DNA of 64,000 bases, from assembly GCA_022496805.1 (NCBI GenBank), contig CM040106.1:4402001-4466000 (forward strand), in the 5' to 3' direction. Made by a program: the position numbers and the translations under genes. Origin of the DNA: Pohlia nutans (lineage: Eukaryota; Streptophyta; Bryopsida; Bryales; Mniaceae). Positions 30,806 to 42,179 of the stretch are shown here, piece by piece. The stretch's first letter is position 1. Each line of letters begins with the position of its first letter. Under the pieces are notes generated by a model. The model worked only from the letters and a program-made list of their open reading frames with translations, ran no database searches and was not told the DNA's origin.

Positions 30806-33138
30806 CCCCTATACGAACCGATCCTTTGAATACAACTAGATGCTAACCTCAAAAATAGATATAAGCATGACTCAGATGTACAATACGTGTACATGAGAGG
30901 ACCATTGCATGCATGAAATCTACTCAACAAATTTGACATACTTGTATTTGGAGGCTTCTCCAATATTATCAACATTTCCCCATCACAAGATATTTACTCT
31001 AATTGGTAGAGAATTTAATAGGCATGCAAAAGTGACTTGGATGAAAATCATACAAGATTGTATGAGAAAGTTACAAGGCTTTGAATATGTTCGTGATCTA
31101 GCTTTCAACACTTTTCTCATTATAGTTTTCTCATTGATTGAAATTTATATATCTTTTCATCTTCATTACTTGTTTGCTATCATTATCCTCCTATGACATA
31201 ATTCATGATTCTTGATAGAAATATCTAAGCATCTATTCTACGTATGTTTAATATTCTTAATATGAAATCTAGTTCAATATCAATTTTAATTTAATATTTT
31301 AGTTTTTATTCTATGTACAAGAATCTTAAGGTGAAATTTAAGATAACAAGATATTAGATAATACAAAGTGAAAGAATACAAGATAACACAAGGTGAAATT
31401 TAAATTATGTTTTCAAGAGGTGGTTCTTGGAATTTCACCTTATGTTATTTCATATATTTGTATTTTATGTGTGTAGCTCCAAATGTGGATTTGATTAAAG
31501 ATTTGAGATTGTAAGGCTTTAATTAGTTTAGTAGAGTGGAGTCTACTTTCTAAAATTATCAAATACACTCACTTCATCTTTAAACGTCTATCTCATATTG
31601 TGTACTTCCAATGCTTTCATTAGGAGGCAAAGGAACCCACTAAGTGTCTCTGAGTTCTCTACATGTGTTAGTAAGTTCCATAGGATGCATTAGTTAGTAC
31701 ACCTAAGCATGAGGGCGAGAGGTGGCAAAAGCTCATTGGCTCATGGCTTGTGTCCTCCGTGCCCATGATGGCCATATGTTGCTCTTGGGCCTATTTCTTT
31801 CACGATCAATCTTTGGAGCTTTGTTGTGGGGTGCAGCACTTGAGAGCCGTTTCCTGCGCTCTCTCGAACTTTCAGCTGGCGTTCTGAGGGAAATCCAAAG
31901 CAAAGTAGGGGAATTTGTTGCATATTGGCAAAATGGCCACAACGAATTAACACGATTGAAGGGCGCGTTCAATCGTTTCCACTGTAGGTATGCCGCACTT
32001 GCCAATTGAAGCCCCGTCCGAGCCGCTCAAGTTTTTTGCTTTCTACGGTTTTGTACGTTGTTGTCATCTGCTGTTGAAGATTGGCGGTGTAGGTAGGTAG
32101 GGAAATTCAAAGTTAGGACAGAGCCAAAGCTGAAGATTGGTGGTGTAGGTAGGTAGGGAAATTCAAAGTTAGCACAGAGCCAAAGCGTACATATTCCACA
32201 AGCTTGTGGATAGGGTTTGCAATTTATAAGATGCTACTTCTTTTGCATGAGTTGCAATTGTTCAATTCTACCATTAACATTCAATCTCGAGTTGCAGTTG
32301 TCTCTTGTTAATGGCTTTTGTGTTTCTTATATATTCAGTGTGATTTAGATACAGATCCTAATATGTTGGCAAGTAGTATGTTCGATACGCCCTTTAGCTT
32401 ATCACAACATTTGATCCTTATCCCAATGCTATTTTTTTGAATGTGCGTGAATGTTTTGTGAAGCAGATGAGAAGTGGGAAGAGGGTAGCACTTAACACCT
32501 AGAAAACGGTCAAAGAAAACACATTTGTGCATAAGTGGAGACGGTGAATTGCAGAGAGGAGGAAAGAAGTGCACTGAGTTGTTAGTGAATCAACTGGTGA
32601 GTTCTGTGGAGTTAAGTTTTTGGGGTCGTTTAATTGCTACTGATGAATGGTGGTGTCACTTGTTCATCAATATCTTAATCTACCTACACTGAAGTATTGA
32701 TAAGGGATGCAAGCTGCAAGCTCTTGAAAGATCTATGAACTCCTATGTGTTGACAGTCCTCTCCAAATTGAGCAGTATTGCAAAGATGCAGTATAAAATG
32801 CAATTAAGATATTTTGAACTTGATGTATCAATAAAAGTTGTACAATTTGAATTTTAGATTTTATCCTTACACTGCAATCTATGATTGCTATCATCAATAT
32901 TTTTGTATAAAATTTGAAACTTAAAATTAAAAATTCTTTTGTAATTCAATTACAGATAAGCAATTGTCAATCTATGGATGAACTTTGTTGTGATAGCTTG
33001 TTTCTTTGCTATGAATAGTGCAGGCTTGCTAAATGAAGTTGTGAAATGAGTGTGTAGGCCAATTGAACGATGTTGACATCTATGTGACTAACTTTCACAC
33101 TGAGGACAAAGGTCTCGCAACGATAGCAGGTGATGTGT
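30806..33138. other. AT-rich intergenic region
   Basis: The left edge begins CCCCTATACGAACC directly after the TTAA of the MITE, resembling the piggyBac-like end at 15555 (CCCCTAAACGTACC). It may therefore be the left end of a second element. Open frames near 31.7-32.0 kb occur on both strands without a domain and are not called. Confidence 0.4.
32075..32186. repeat. Tandem duplication of a 56-bp unit
   Basis: Two adjacent copies (32075-32130 and 32131-32186) share TGAAGATTGG, GGTGTAGGTAGGTAGGGAAA and ACAGAGCCAAAGC, with two base differences seen. Confidence 0.9.
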
Positions 33139-33888
33139 TTAACCCCTAAATTTCCTTGTGTTTTTGGGTGCTCCAAAACTCAAAACTGCGATTTTCTACC
33201 TCTATGCTCATGTGGGGGTGTGGGTCAAACGTTTTTACCTTTTCAGTACTTTTAACCGTAGGATCTTGTTCCTCACTACCTTCATAAGTACTATGCCAAA
33301 TTTGAACCGTTGGATGTGCACCATTTGTGAGATCATAACGTTCAAAGTTGATACAAAATTTTTTTTGGGCCTTGCCCGAAAAACATAGTGTACTTTGTGC
33401 AAAGGGGGACTTGATCATTGTTACCCCAAACATTTTGCTCATATTTTTTTCCATGTAGGTAACTAAGTTTTGAATGCCCATGCAAATTTTTTTGAAAGGA
33501 TTTTGCTTTTACAACCTTCATCTAAATTACTTAGTGGAGAAGGGTTGGAAACATGTATGGATGCTCTTATTGTGTGAAATGCTCATATAATAAAAGATAT
33601 TTAGATCCAAAAAATTTGAACGGTGAAAACATGTGTGCGTGTGATTGTAAATTTTAGGAAAAAAAAAAATTCAAAAATTCCATAAACTCAATTACTTATG
33701 ACTTTTGAAAGGAAAATCATGTAAAAATCAGTAAAAAGAATGAGGGCAGTCATACAATACTGGACTCCTACGTTTTTCTCAAAGGGTCCAATATGTAGGA
33801 TATGGCAGGGGCCCTCTTACACAAAACAAAACATAATGTCCTCTTGTCAGCTAGCCCGCTGCCTCCATTCCCGTGCGTGTTCCCGCTC

Positions 33889-34052
33889 AGTCGTTCCCGC
33901 GTTCCCGCAGTCGTTCCCGAGTTCCCACAGTCGTTTCCAAGTTCCCGTAGTCGTTTCCGCGTTCCCGCAGTCGTTCCCGCATTCCCGCGTAGTCGTTCCC
34001 GCAGTCTGTTCCCCACCGTCGTTCCCGCGTTCCCGCGCAGTCGGAGATACTT
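33889..34052. repeat. Minisatellite with 20-bp unit
   Basis: About seven imperfect units of AGTCGTTCCCGCGTTCCCGC. Some units have insertions of two to seven bases. Open frames on both strands here are translations of the repeat. Confidence 0.9.
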
Positions 34053-34308
34053 GCCCAGCCTGTTGATCTATAAACCTCCTGAACCCCCTGCCCCAGTTGA
34101 ATTCTTTTCTCCTACCCCTCGTGCATGCCCAACTCTGAACCCCACCTCCCATTGGTGCAGAAGCTTGCCCGTTCTGCCCCAGTTGGGGTTCAAATCTTTA
34201 AAACCGTCTAAAAAACTCTAAAATAGGAATTTACGATCAATTTTTTTACCACATGTACCTTGTAGTATAGGGAACACTCAGTAAAATTCTCAAGCAAAAA
34301 TTCCACTT

Positions 34309-34379
34309 TTAACCCCTCCAACGAAGGTGCCCAGAAACGCAAAAAGCCATTTTGGCTTTTAAGGGCCTTTAGGGGTTAA
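34309..34379. repeat. 71-bp snap-back sequence bounded by TTAA-CCCC ends
   Basis: TTAACCCCT at the left and AGGGGTTAA at the right enclose a central hairpin, AAAAGCCATTTTGGCTTTT. It may be the right terminal structure of the larger TTAA element. Confidence 0.6.
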
Positions 34380-34753
34380 TGTACCTATTGAACCGAATAT
34401 TGTTCATCGCGTTGTTCGTTAGCAACTTGCAAAGAGATGCCACGTAAGAGACAAGTTGATTGAACATAATATGACCGGTTTTGCTTTAACGAGATTTTTG
34501 ATATGATGCTCCTGGTTTTGCTTTACTGTTTTGTTTATTAAGTAAACCCCTAAGCATGCAAGGAGCTTGTGAGGCATGTGTGGTTGTTTTTCATTCAAAT
34601 GCTGATTTTCACCTAGTTTTTGATATATAATGAAAGTAGGCTATTATTACCCCTGAGTGGTCCGGTAAGAAAGCTCTTTTGGTTTATAGGTTTTTCATTT
34701 ACGTTTGTCTATCAGTGGTAGCTCTTACTGAAATGTCTCATGGTATTTTGCAG

Positions 34754-35753
34754 GTTCATGAACTGGGGTATGTAGATTTATCTAGGGCTGTTGTTTTTCG
34801 AGGGGAGAAGGAGGTACCGACACAACAGGTTGGTTTCACTTATCTTCTTGTGGGTAATAAATTTTTTATTAGTTCATTCTTACTGTGTTCTCTTATTCAA
34901 ATAAATAAGGGCCAGTTTACACTTCTCCAGAAAAGCAACAAGTTCAGGCATACACAAAGCTATTTGAGCTATGGGACAAGACGGCAACAGATTAAAAATA
35001 AAATAGCCTAGTCCCAACTAAGAAAGTGTGGGTGCTATCTTCTACTTTCTTGTCCAATTTACCTTTCTTCAAAATTGTTAAAATTGTGTTTTTCTTTTAC
35101 AGCAAATTAAAGCTCAAAACCCTAAAATTCCAATATACACTGTAGAGAAAGTTTTTCTATCAATTTTTTAATTTTTTTTAAGCTCAAGAAGCATATTACC
35201 TACATCTAGGTGTTCATCATTATTATTTACATTTACCCTAAAAACATTCTTACTACTCTAAGCATTTTTGTAATTACTGTGCTTTTTACAAGGAATTCTT
35301 TTGAAAACTCTTAGAACTTTATTGTTTTTACACAATTGTGAAAAAATAAAGATAAATCGGTCTAAATATACCTTATGTGAAAAAAATACCATAAAAATAT
35401 AATGTATTTTAAAATGTGAGGAATTGATGAGGTTTGACCGGGTAATTGTAGTGTGGACTCTTAGGGGTGAAGGAAATGAATGATTTTAATTTCATATGGC
35501 ATTTTATCACTAGCATGAAACTTCTTCAGCATCTGATGTGTGAATAACAAACTTTTTTTTGAAATTTTTTTAACTCATGATGTTGCATGATTGTATTGAA
35601 GATGTCTGATGAGTTGGTGATCCATTGCATTGGCAGGGACTGCTTCAACCAAGGGCATTGACGAACTTAGTGGTACTTGGAATAATCGATGAGTTTGCAC
35701 TCTCGTGTAGAAGCTGTTTTGCTCAACATCGGTGGCACACCAATGAAGGTTGA
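34754..35753 (+). pseudogene. Two exon-like segments, unrecognised, tentative
   Basis: 34754-34828 is a 25-codon open segment between a TTTTGCAG acceptor and a CAG-GTTGGT donor (VHELGYVDLSRAVVFRG). 35637-35753 follows a TTGGCAG acceptor in compatible phase and reads LLQPRALTNLVVLGIIDEF before a stop. Both look more protein-like than their surroundings, but neither contains a domain I know. They may be the remnant of a gene or chance. Confidence 0.2.
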
Positions 35754-36408
35754 AGTGTATTCATGGATAATGTTGATGCCAAGAAAGAGGGGTGGGCATG
35801 CCAAAGACGCACGTATACACGGGGTTGCAATGTTGAGGGCGCTTACAAAGCACGAGTTTTGCAGTTCCGATTAACAAGTTCTGCTGTTGTAACGAAATCG
35901 AGGGGGGTGAATCTAATAGAGAACTTGTTCATGAGAGCTTATTCTTCTACAATGCACAATACTATCCATGGCAGGTACCTCAGTTGTATGGACGAGTTCA
36001 ATAGATTCCTATGCCAAGCTTTGACAGTCTCAAATGGCCGCTACCCGGTATGTTGACTACCGAAACTTTCAGGGCTAAAATGCGTTCAGACTTTAGGACT
36101 TCAATGAAACCTACCACCGGAAGTAGGCAAACTCACCTACAATGGTTTCTGCCCATATTTGTGATGGTAGATTTGTTCTCGTGTGCATCAAATATCCACA
36201 AGACTAAAACCCAGTTTGCATTTAAAGATGTCACAGAGGAGTTAATGTCATCTTTGATGGACAATAGGTGGAGAGAGACGGTAACAGGTGGGAGAGATGG
36301 AGGTGACTGACTAAGGTAATTTATTTATTTTGAGAGTAACTGTTGAAGTTATTTTTAAGTTTCTTTTACTTTTGAAATTGAACTTAGATCAAAGTAAAAA
36401 GTAAATAC

Positions 36409-36453
36409 GTGTTGAGGTTGGTTTGAGGTCTACCTCAAACCTACCTCAACACG
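36409..36453. repeat. Hairpin, 19-bp arms with one mismatch
   Basis: GTTGAGGTTGGTTTGAGGT (36411-36429) pairs with 36432-36450, with two bases between, and the stem extends by about three bases. A near-duplicate block TATGATAAGTTTTGATCAAT / TAATGATAAGTTTATATCAAT lies just downstream (36466 and 36526). Confidence 0.75.
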
Positions 36454-36899
36454 CTTCCCTTTTATGATAAGTTTTGATCAATATTTGTTTTTTTAGGGGT
36501 AAGTAGATTCATTTTTTAATGTCCTTTTAATGATAAGTTTATATCAATTTTTATTTATTATTCTCCCTTTGTGTCATAATAAGAGGTCACTTTCTTGGCA
36601 TTTTTCAACTTAACTTCTCTTTGCCAAAAAGGATCGTCTCAAAAATCAAAAAATGGTTCATTTTTAATAGTAGTATGTAGTCTTTGTGTCACCCTCACTG
36701 TCCTCCACATTTGAAGTAGACAATGCTCACGTTTGAAGTATGAACATAAAAAATAAATAAATAATATGAGGAAAAAAGCATCTTAGAGAATATCCACATA
36801 ATTTAACATTTGTTGAAGACTATTTTCCATGATAGTTAATTATTCAGCATGACTTGCCAACCCAACCCTAACAGTCGGGTATAGTACCTTCACCACAAA

Positions 36900-37335
36900 T
36901 CAAACAGTCTGAATAAAGTCATCTTCTGCTAAAGGTCCATCTCCAGTTGCTTCCACATTTGGCACCCATCGTGAGCCATCTCGTTTCATGGTTGCACGCC
37001 ATTTTTTCCAGTGAGCTTGTGCACCAGAGTTCAGACTTCGTTCACGTCTAGCTTGAAATGTAGCTTCGGCACTAAGGTCATGTAACTCGTTTTGGTTATG
37101 AAGATCCTCTTTGTTTTTCAGACGATGCTAAATTATTCAAAACCAGTGTTCAAAATTTTGTTTCAATGAGCTCTTCTTGGTTCTTCCACCAGAGTGTTGG
37201 GTGTGTCTATGATATGTGGCTTTTTGCAGCATGGTGGGAAGCTTCCATACCTTCGCAGCTCCATACTGACAAAGATCCATACTCGTTGACAAAGTTAGGT
37301 GCGTGCCTCACTAAATTGTGCTGTTGTGTTAGACA
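36900..37335 (-). pseudogene. C-terminal fragment of an unknown (transposon-like) protein
   Basis: Read on the minus strand from about 37335, a frame gives HAPNFVNEYGSLSVWSCEGM, then two in-frame stops. After a shift near 37130 an uninterrupted stretch of about 75 codons ends at the TGA 36900-36902. It includes RRERSLNSGAQAHWKKW and DGSRWVPNVEATGDGPLAED. There is no ATG, so this is only part of a gene. The Trp-rich, charged composition looks coding. I cannot name the family; a transposase or TE-borne gene is a guess from its degraded state and surroundings. Confidence 0.5.
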
Positions 37336-37859
37336 TAGATAAAATTCTTTAGCAAGTATTGGAGTCCATTTTCAACAGCAACACTGTATCAGGTCTAAAA
37401 TTAAATATAATGTTTCACCACCTATGAGCGTATTGACCGTCGCCGATCAAAAGCCCATATGTCCGGCCGGAAAGTGGGTGAATTATGGACGCAAGCAATG
37501 GACTCCTATTAACCTAGGCGTTTGTGTGAGAAATTCCTAACCAAACCGGTAGAGAATGGTAAAAAATGGTCTAAATGGTGGAAAGCCTAATTTACACACC
37601 AAAACTCCCAATTGGCCTGGTGAAAATTGGACAGCGCTTCCGGGCTATACTCTTCACGGGACCAATTTTACACGAAATTACATGAATGCAATCAAAAGGT
37701 ACAAAAACATGAACAATGAAAATAATCACACCAATATAATGAGTTACACACCAATTTTTGCTAGGTAATTAAAACTACCAATTTTAATAATAAAAGTTTT
37801 CTTCTATCCTACTAAGAGCTATCAAATCTAAATTAATTAGCAAAAGCTTAACAATTTGG
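37336..37859. other. No gene seen
   Basis: Mostly AT-rich. An open frame at 37556-37768 has no recognisable feature. Confidence 0.4.
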
Positions 37860-38990
37860 GTTAAAAGAGGAAGGAGGACTCTCCCTCCGTATTGTCACTC
37901 TGTGATATTCTGTAATATCACAGGGGGAGGAACAATGCAATCGGCGATGGCTATCGCCTGTTGGTTTCGTGGTCGCGTCGTCTCCTTCAATTCCGTCGTG
38001 GCCGTCCCCGTGTTCTTGCTGCTGATCCTCGCCCTCCTGGTTTCGTCGTCGCCGTCGATGCAGCCCCGCAGCTGCTGGTTCCGAGCTCGTCGTCCTCTCA
38101 ATCCTCGTCTTGCTGTTCCTGATCGTATTCGTGGTCGCCGTGAATTTTGCCGGCTCCGTCCTCTTCGTGATTTCTTGTGCTGTTGATCACGGTGATCGTC
38201 TCCGTCGTTTTCCTTCGCTGGTCCTCTCGTCGTCTCGCGATGGTCGTCGCCGGGATTTCCGGCAGTGCGTCGTCGTCCTTCGTGGCCTCGCTGTCGCTCC
38301 CCGTGATAGTCGCCGTCTCGTTGTCGTCTTCGCGCTGTCGCCGTCGTGATGCTCGTAATCGTCGTCCGCTGTTGCAATTCCGCCGGATTTCACGGCGCTA
38401 CCGTGGTTTCGTCTCTCCGCCCTGTTCTGTCGTGGTCGGAAGCTGGTCGTCTTCCTCGTGTATTCGTCACTGCAGGCCGTCGCCGATTCGTGGTCGCCGC
38501 TCTCGTGTCAAATCGCCTTGCTCACGGCGTTGCGGCCGTGATCTTCGTCCTCCTGAACTCGCCGTGAAACCCGCTCCAGAATCGCTGTCGCCCTCGGGTC
38601 TTCAATTCGCCCTCGTGATTTTGGTCGCCTGGCCTTCTACCCCGTACCCCAGCAGCAGCTCCGGTGCTGATCGTGGACCTTCGCAGTCGCCAATTCGTCC
38701 TGGCCTGGTTGCTCACGGCCGTCGTTGCTGCAGGTCCAGCGCCAAAAATCCTTTTCTTCCGACTCCCAAACAGAAATCACTTACACTAAGCCCTGCATTC
38801 AATCACCCAATTTCCTACACTAATTTTTATGTATTTTTTCTAATAAGAACTTCTCCCAAAAAACCAGATCTGAACCAAATCCAAGTTTCACTTCCTTTCC
38901 TCCTTTGGCACAAAACACCCACACACAAAGAGAACCCTATTCCAAATCTCACACTTTTTTCAATCAAAACAACAATGTAGTTTTTCTCTA
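37860..38990. other. GC-rich, CGTC/CGTCG-rich tract of unknown origin
   Basis: The sequence changes abruptly at about 37.86 kb to a long tract rich in CGTCGTC, open on several frames and both strands. This happens in low-complexity triplet-rich DNA. A hairpin CTGTGATATT...AATATCACAG (37899-37923) lies at its left edge. It may be the untranslated leader or LTR-like part of a retroelement. The 267-codon plus-strand frame (38177-38980) is not a believable protein. Confidence 0.4.
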
Positions 38991-39994
38991 ATTTTTTCCC
39001 TAGTACCAAACTTCTTCACTAAGATTCAGATCTAAAACACTAGTCTCTCTCTCAAATTCTAATGGCGCAGACAATGAACTGGGTGCCGTAGAAGCGGCAG
39101 GGGTGGGATTTTGAATCCCACTCCAAACTACATCCATTCACCTAGAAAAATTCATCCATTTCCATCTGAACCGTAAACTCTCACTTAACCCCCACTTAAC
39201 CGGGAGTCCAACACTACACTAATCCACTAATATAAAATAAACTCACTCTAATAGATTAAAGAATAAACTCAACAATAAGTTAATAAAATAACACTAAAAC
39301 AATAGGAAATTAAAAGCCTAAAATAACAACCGCAAAGAATAGCTCGAGCAACTAATAAAATAGATTAATCAATTAGACTAAACTAATAAACTAAAATGAC
39401 AAGCAATAAAAATAGACTAAAATCATCGAGTAAAATAAAAGGGCAAACAACCCAATTGCACATAATCAATCAATCAAATTGTTAGAAGCAAATAAACACA
39501 CAAAAGTATCGAGATAAAAATGAATCTAAAATTGCCAATCAAAACCGAACACTAAATGCAACCAAATCCGGGAATTTGTCTAACCGGCTAAAATGTCACG
39601 GTTAGACAAATATAAATTGCTAAACATATCAAAACTATAGAATTAAGAGTTTATCACTAACGTGAACCGTTTCGACGGTTCACACTACCCAATCCTTAGC
39701 TAAAGATGATGGGAACTTGTCTATGATTCCGAATCTGCTACAATGATTCGGGAATAGTGGCAATGATAATGAGGTCAACAGTATAAGGGCTAAAGGACGT
39801 TATGCAACACATATTGGAGATAGAATTAGAAGTAACAAACTTGAAGTCCAAAATACTCATGCAATTTGTTAAGCTACTAAAAAACTTACCATGTATTGCT
39901 TGATATGAGTTTCACCAAAGCATTCAAACACTAAATGACCTCAGTTCTCACCTTTTGCTCTAAATTCATGAACCTAATCATCTGTCAAAGTTAA
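38991..39994. other. AT-rich, A-rich purine stretch, no gene
   Basis: Rich in AATAAACT and AATAAAAT motifs and low in G. No coding signal. Confidence 0.4.
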
Positions 39995-42130
39995 ATGGAT
40001 AAAATATTGACAAAGGTCATGCAATGCTTCCCACATTGCCAGCTGAGCTCTATTTTCTCCCCCGCCATCGATGAAATTCCTTGTGGCGTTGATGATGTCA
40101 ATGTAGACCTTTCAGAGCCACCTTCGAGAGTGCTTTTCTTGAAAATTCTATCACAATTTGCTCCACACAGCGACACTTTATCTGGCACGTTGTTCGACCT
40201 TCCTGAAAATTCTGTGTCTTTCATTATGATGACATTCCCACCGTGAGCACCAATCAATGACAACACCTTCTGCATTTGGTCAATGGCTATTTTCTGTTGT
40301 TCCTTGTCTCGCATGGTCCATATGAAGATGAAATGCAGGTGTAACAACTTTTTCACAATCTTATTTAGAGCATGCATAGTGTATATGTGCACTCTGGTCA
40401 TGGGAATTGCGAGAATTGGCTTCCATCGACCAGCACCACGCGCCCGCACGACAGGTTTTTCGTGAACACAAGCTAAATAAAGACCACCTGATGAGGACTG
40501 AGTTTTTTGGCTCAAAGTCAACCTCGCTTGGTCTTCAGTCGTGACTACAAGCTTTGAATGCTCTTAGGTGCAATATATGCAAGTATGTTTGGAATTTGCT
40601 CCATGTTTAAGCCCACACATTACTTTTATGGTTTTCATGTCGGTATTCTAGTTTTGCTGAAAACCCAATCTAAAACTGCATGAGATTTTTTAGGGACCTG
40701 AAAGCTTGCTATGCGCCATACCTTCCTTTCGCTTTGTACTGAAAAGTATCGTGGATCTTTCTTCAATTCTTTAGGTGTCATGCTAGTAAATGTAGAGTCT
40801 AATGATCTATTTATGAGCGTGATGGATACGCGTTCCATTTTTTGGCCATAGATAATCTGAGCTTCATCTAACTTATTGGCAAAATCAAGGGATCCCCTCG
40901 CAGTTCTACATGTTAAAACAAGTTTCTTAGTAATTATTGTTCATGCAATATCGTATGAAAACAAGCTCAACAACAATTCCAGAGTGTAAAGTACTTTAAT
41001 GTTAAAACAAAGGTTTTTTGTATATATCTAATTCTATGCTGGAACGTATAGCAAAGATCACGGCATACTTTGCTATGTCTCCACTCAGCGGGTTCTAAAT
41101 CATCGATTATGTGACTGTTCAATTTAAGAGAGATTCAAATTCAAGCATGACCTAAATTAAAGCATGAATATAATTTAAAGCATGGGTTCGCAATATTGTA
41201 CCTTCATGAGTAATGCCGTAGAGTCGTACCATGGTAGACTACACCATCTCAACGTTAACAAAAAAGGAATTCATCTCGTTTAGAGGTATTTTATTTTTTG
41301 ATTTGGAATTGGAATTGAAATCAAGGGTATCACCCAGACTGTAGAAGCTGCCTATTAAATCCTCCAATTTAGAGTTCATCTGTCTTCACAGAACGTTGAC
41401 CTCCTACACTGGAGGTAGAAATCCAATGTGAAGGCCTTTGCCTGCTGCTTTCACCGCTCCCTTGTATGTCTTGTAGATTGAAGCATAGTCATCGGATGTG
41501 ATGCTGTTGTGGTCACATGCTTCAAGAATTTTGGCAGGACCAACAGCTAATCCCATCTTGTCAAGGTAGTAATTAACCATGCAGTGCCCTACTAATGTCA
41601 TCTTCCGAGTCGCAAGCATCGCTTGCATTTCTGTGCGTGATAGCAAACTTGCAAATACACGTCCTAATTCTGCTTAGGAACTTTGACTACCATGCAATCG
41701 TCCCGATTTGCCTTCTTCTGTATTTACTTCTTGAACTCTCTTGCTTGTTTCAGGTGCAAGTATAGCTTGTACCAATTTTTTTTGAGCGTTTGCGTATCCA
41801 CCTTGTTGTGACAGTGTGCTAAAATCACGGCTCTTTCTCACTTGACTTTTGTATCCTACTGCTGTTAGTTTCAAGTTAGCACATTTATTTACTATACGCT
41901 GTAGTGCTAATTTCGATTTAGACAGCTTTGATCAAATTTGCTGTAGCTTCTCTGTATGTTGAATGACCAGGCTTTCCATTTATGACGCTGCCAACTCACA
42001 CTTTAATTCTAATTCTCATCTATCTGCAAACCCTAAATCTATAGTCATATGCAAATCTGCTAGTTGTTTTTCATAGGACATCTTCTCAGATTGTAGGATC
42101 CTTATTTTTTTGCTAATATTGGAATATCTG
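39995..42130 (-). pseudogene. Decayed multi-part gene of unknown family with coiled-coil N-terminus
   Basis: On the minus strand one frame stays protein-like from about 42105 to 41240 despite at least five stops. A Leu/Glu/Lys-rich coiled-coil start (KMSYEKQLADLHMTIDLGFA) is followed by a basic region, a SGRLHGSQSS block, and a helical domain LVGHCMVNYYLDKMGLAVG ... HNSITSDDYASIYKTYKG. After a gap, 40925-40635 reads LDFANKLDEAQIIYGQKMER and MTPKELKKDPRYFSVQSERK. After another gap, 40550-39995 reads GAGRWKPILAIPMTRVHIY, DKEQQKIAIDQMQKVLSLIG and EFSGRSNNVPDKVSLCGANC. These may be exons of one protein. Several stops are one C-to-T change from CGA or CAA. I do not recognise any domain. Confidence 0.5.
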
Positions 42131-42179
42131 TTAGTCTGATTTGTTGTAGCTCAATATCAGATGGCAAATTTAAAATTTG

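Larger units (their letters stand above)
33139..34379. mobile_element. Possible piggyBac-like MITE, TTAA with 8-bp ends
   Basis: TTAACCCCTAAA at 33139-33150 is mirrored by TTTAGGGGTTAA at 34368-34379. Only eight bases beyond TTAA match, so pairing with other TTAA-CCCC ends (30802 or 34309) is equally possible. The interior contains a GC-rich minisatellite and no gene. Confidence 0.4.

Noticed and set aside
31722..32009. 95-codon frame with a hydrophobic start, open also on the other strand
   Set aside because: Both strands are open and no domain is visible; probably chance.
33740..34221. Overlapping open frames on both strands, Pro/Val/Ser and Arg/Gly-rich
   Set aside because: Translations of a 20-bp minisatellite.
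38177..38980. 267-codon plus-strand frame
   Set aside because: Open in several frames on both strands in a CGTC-rich tract; composition not that of a folded protein.
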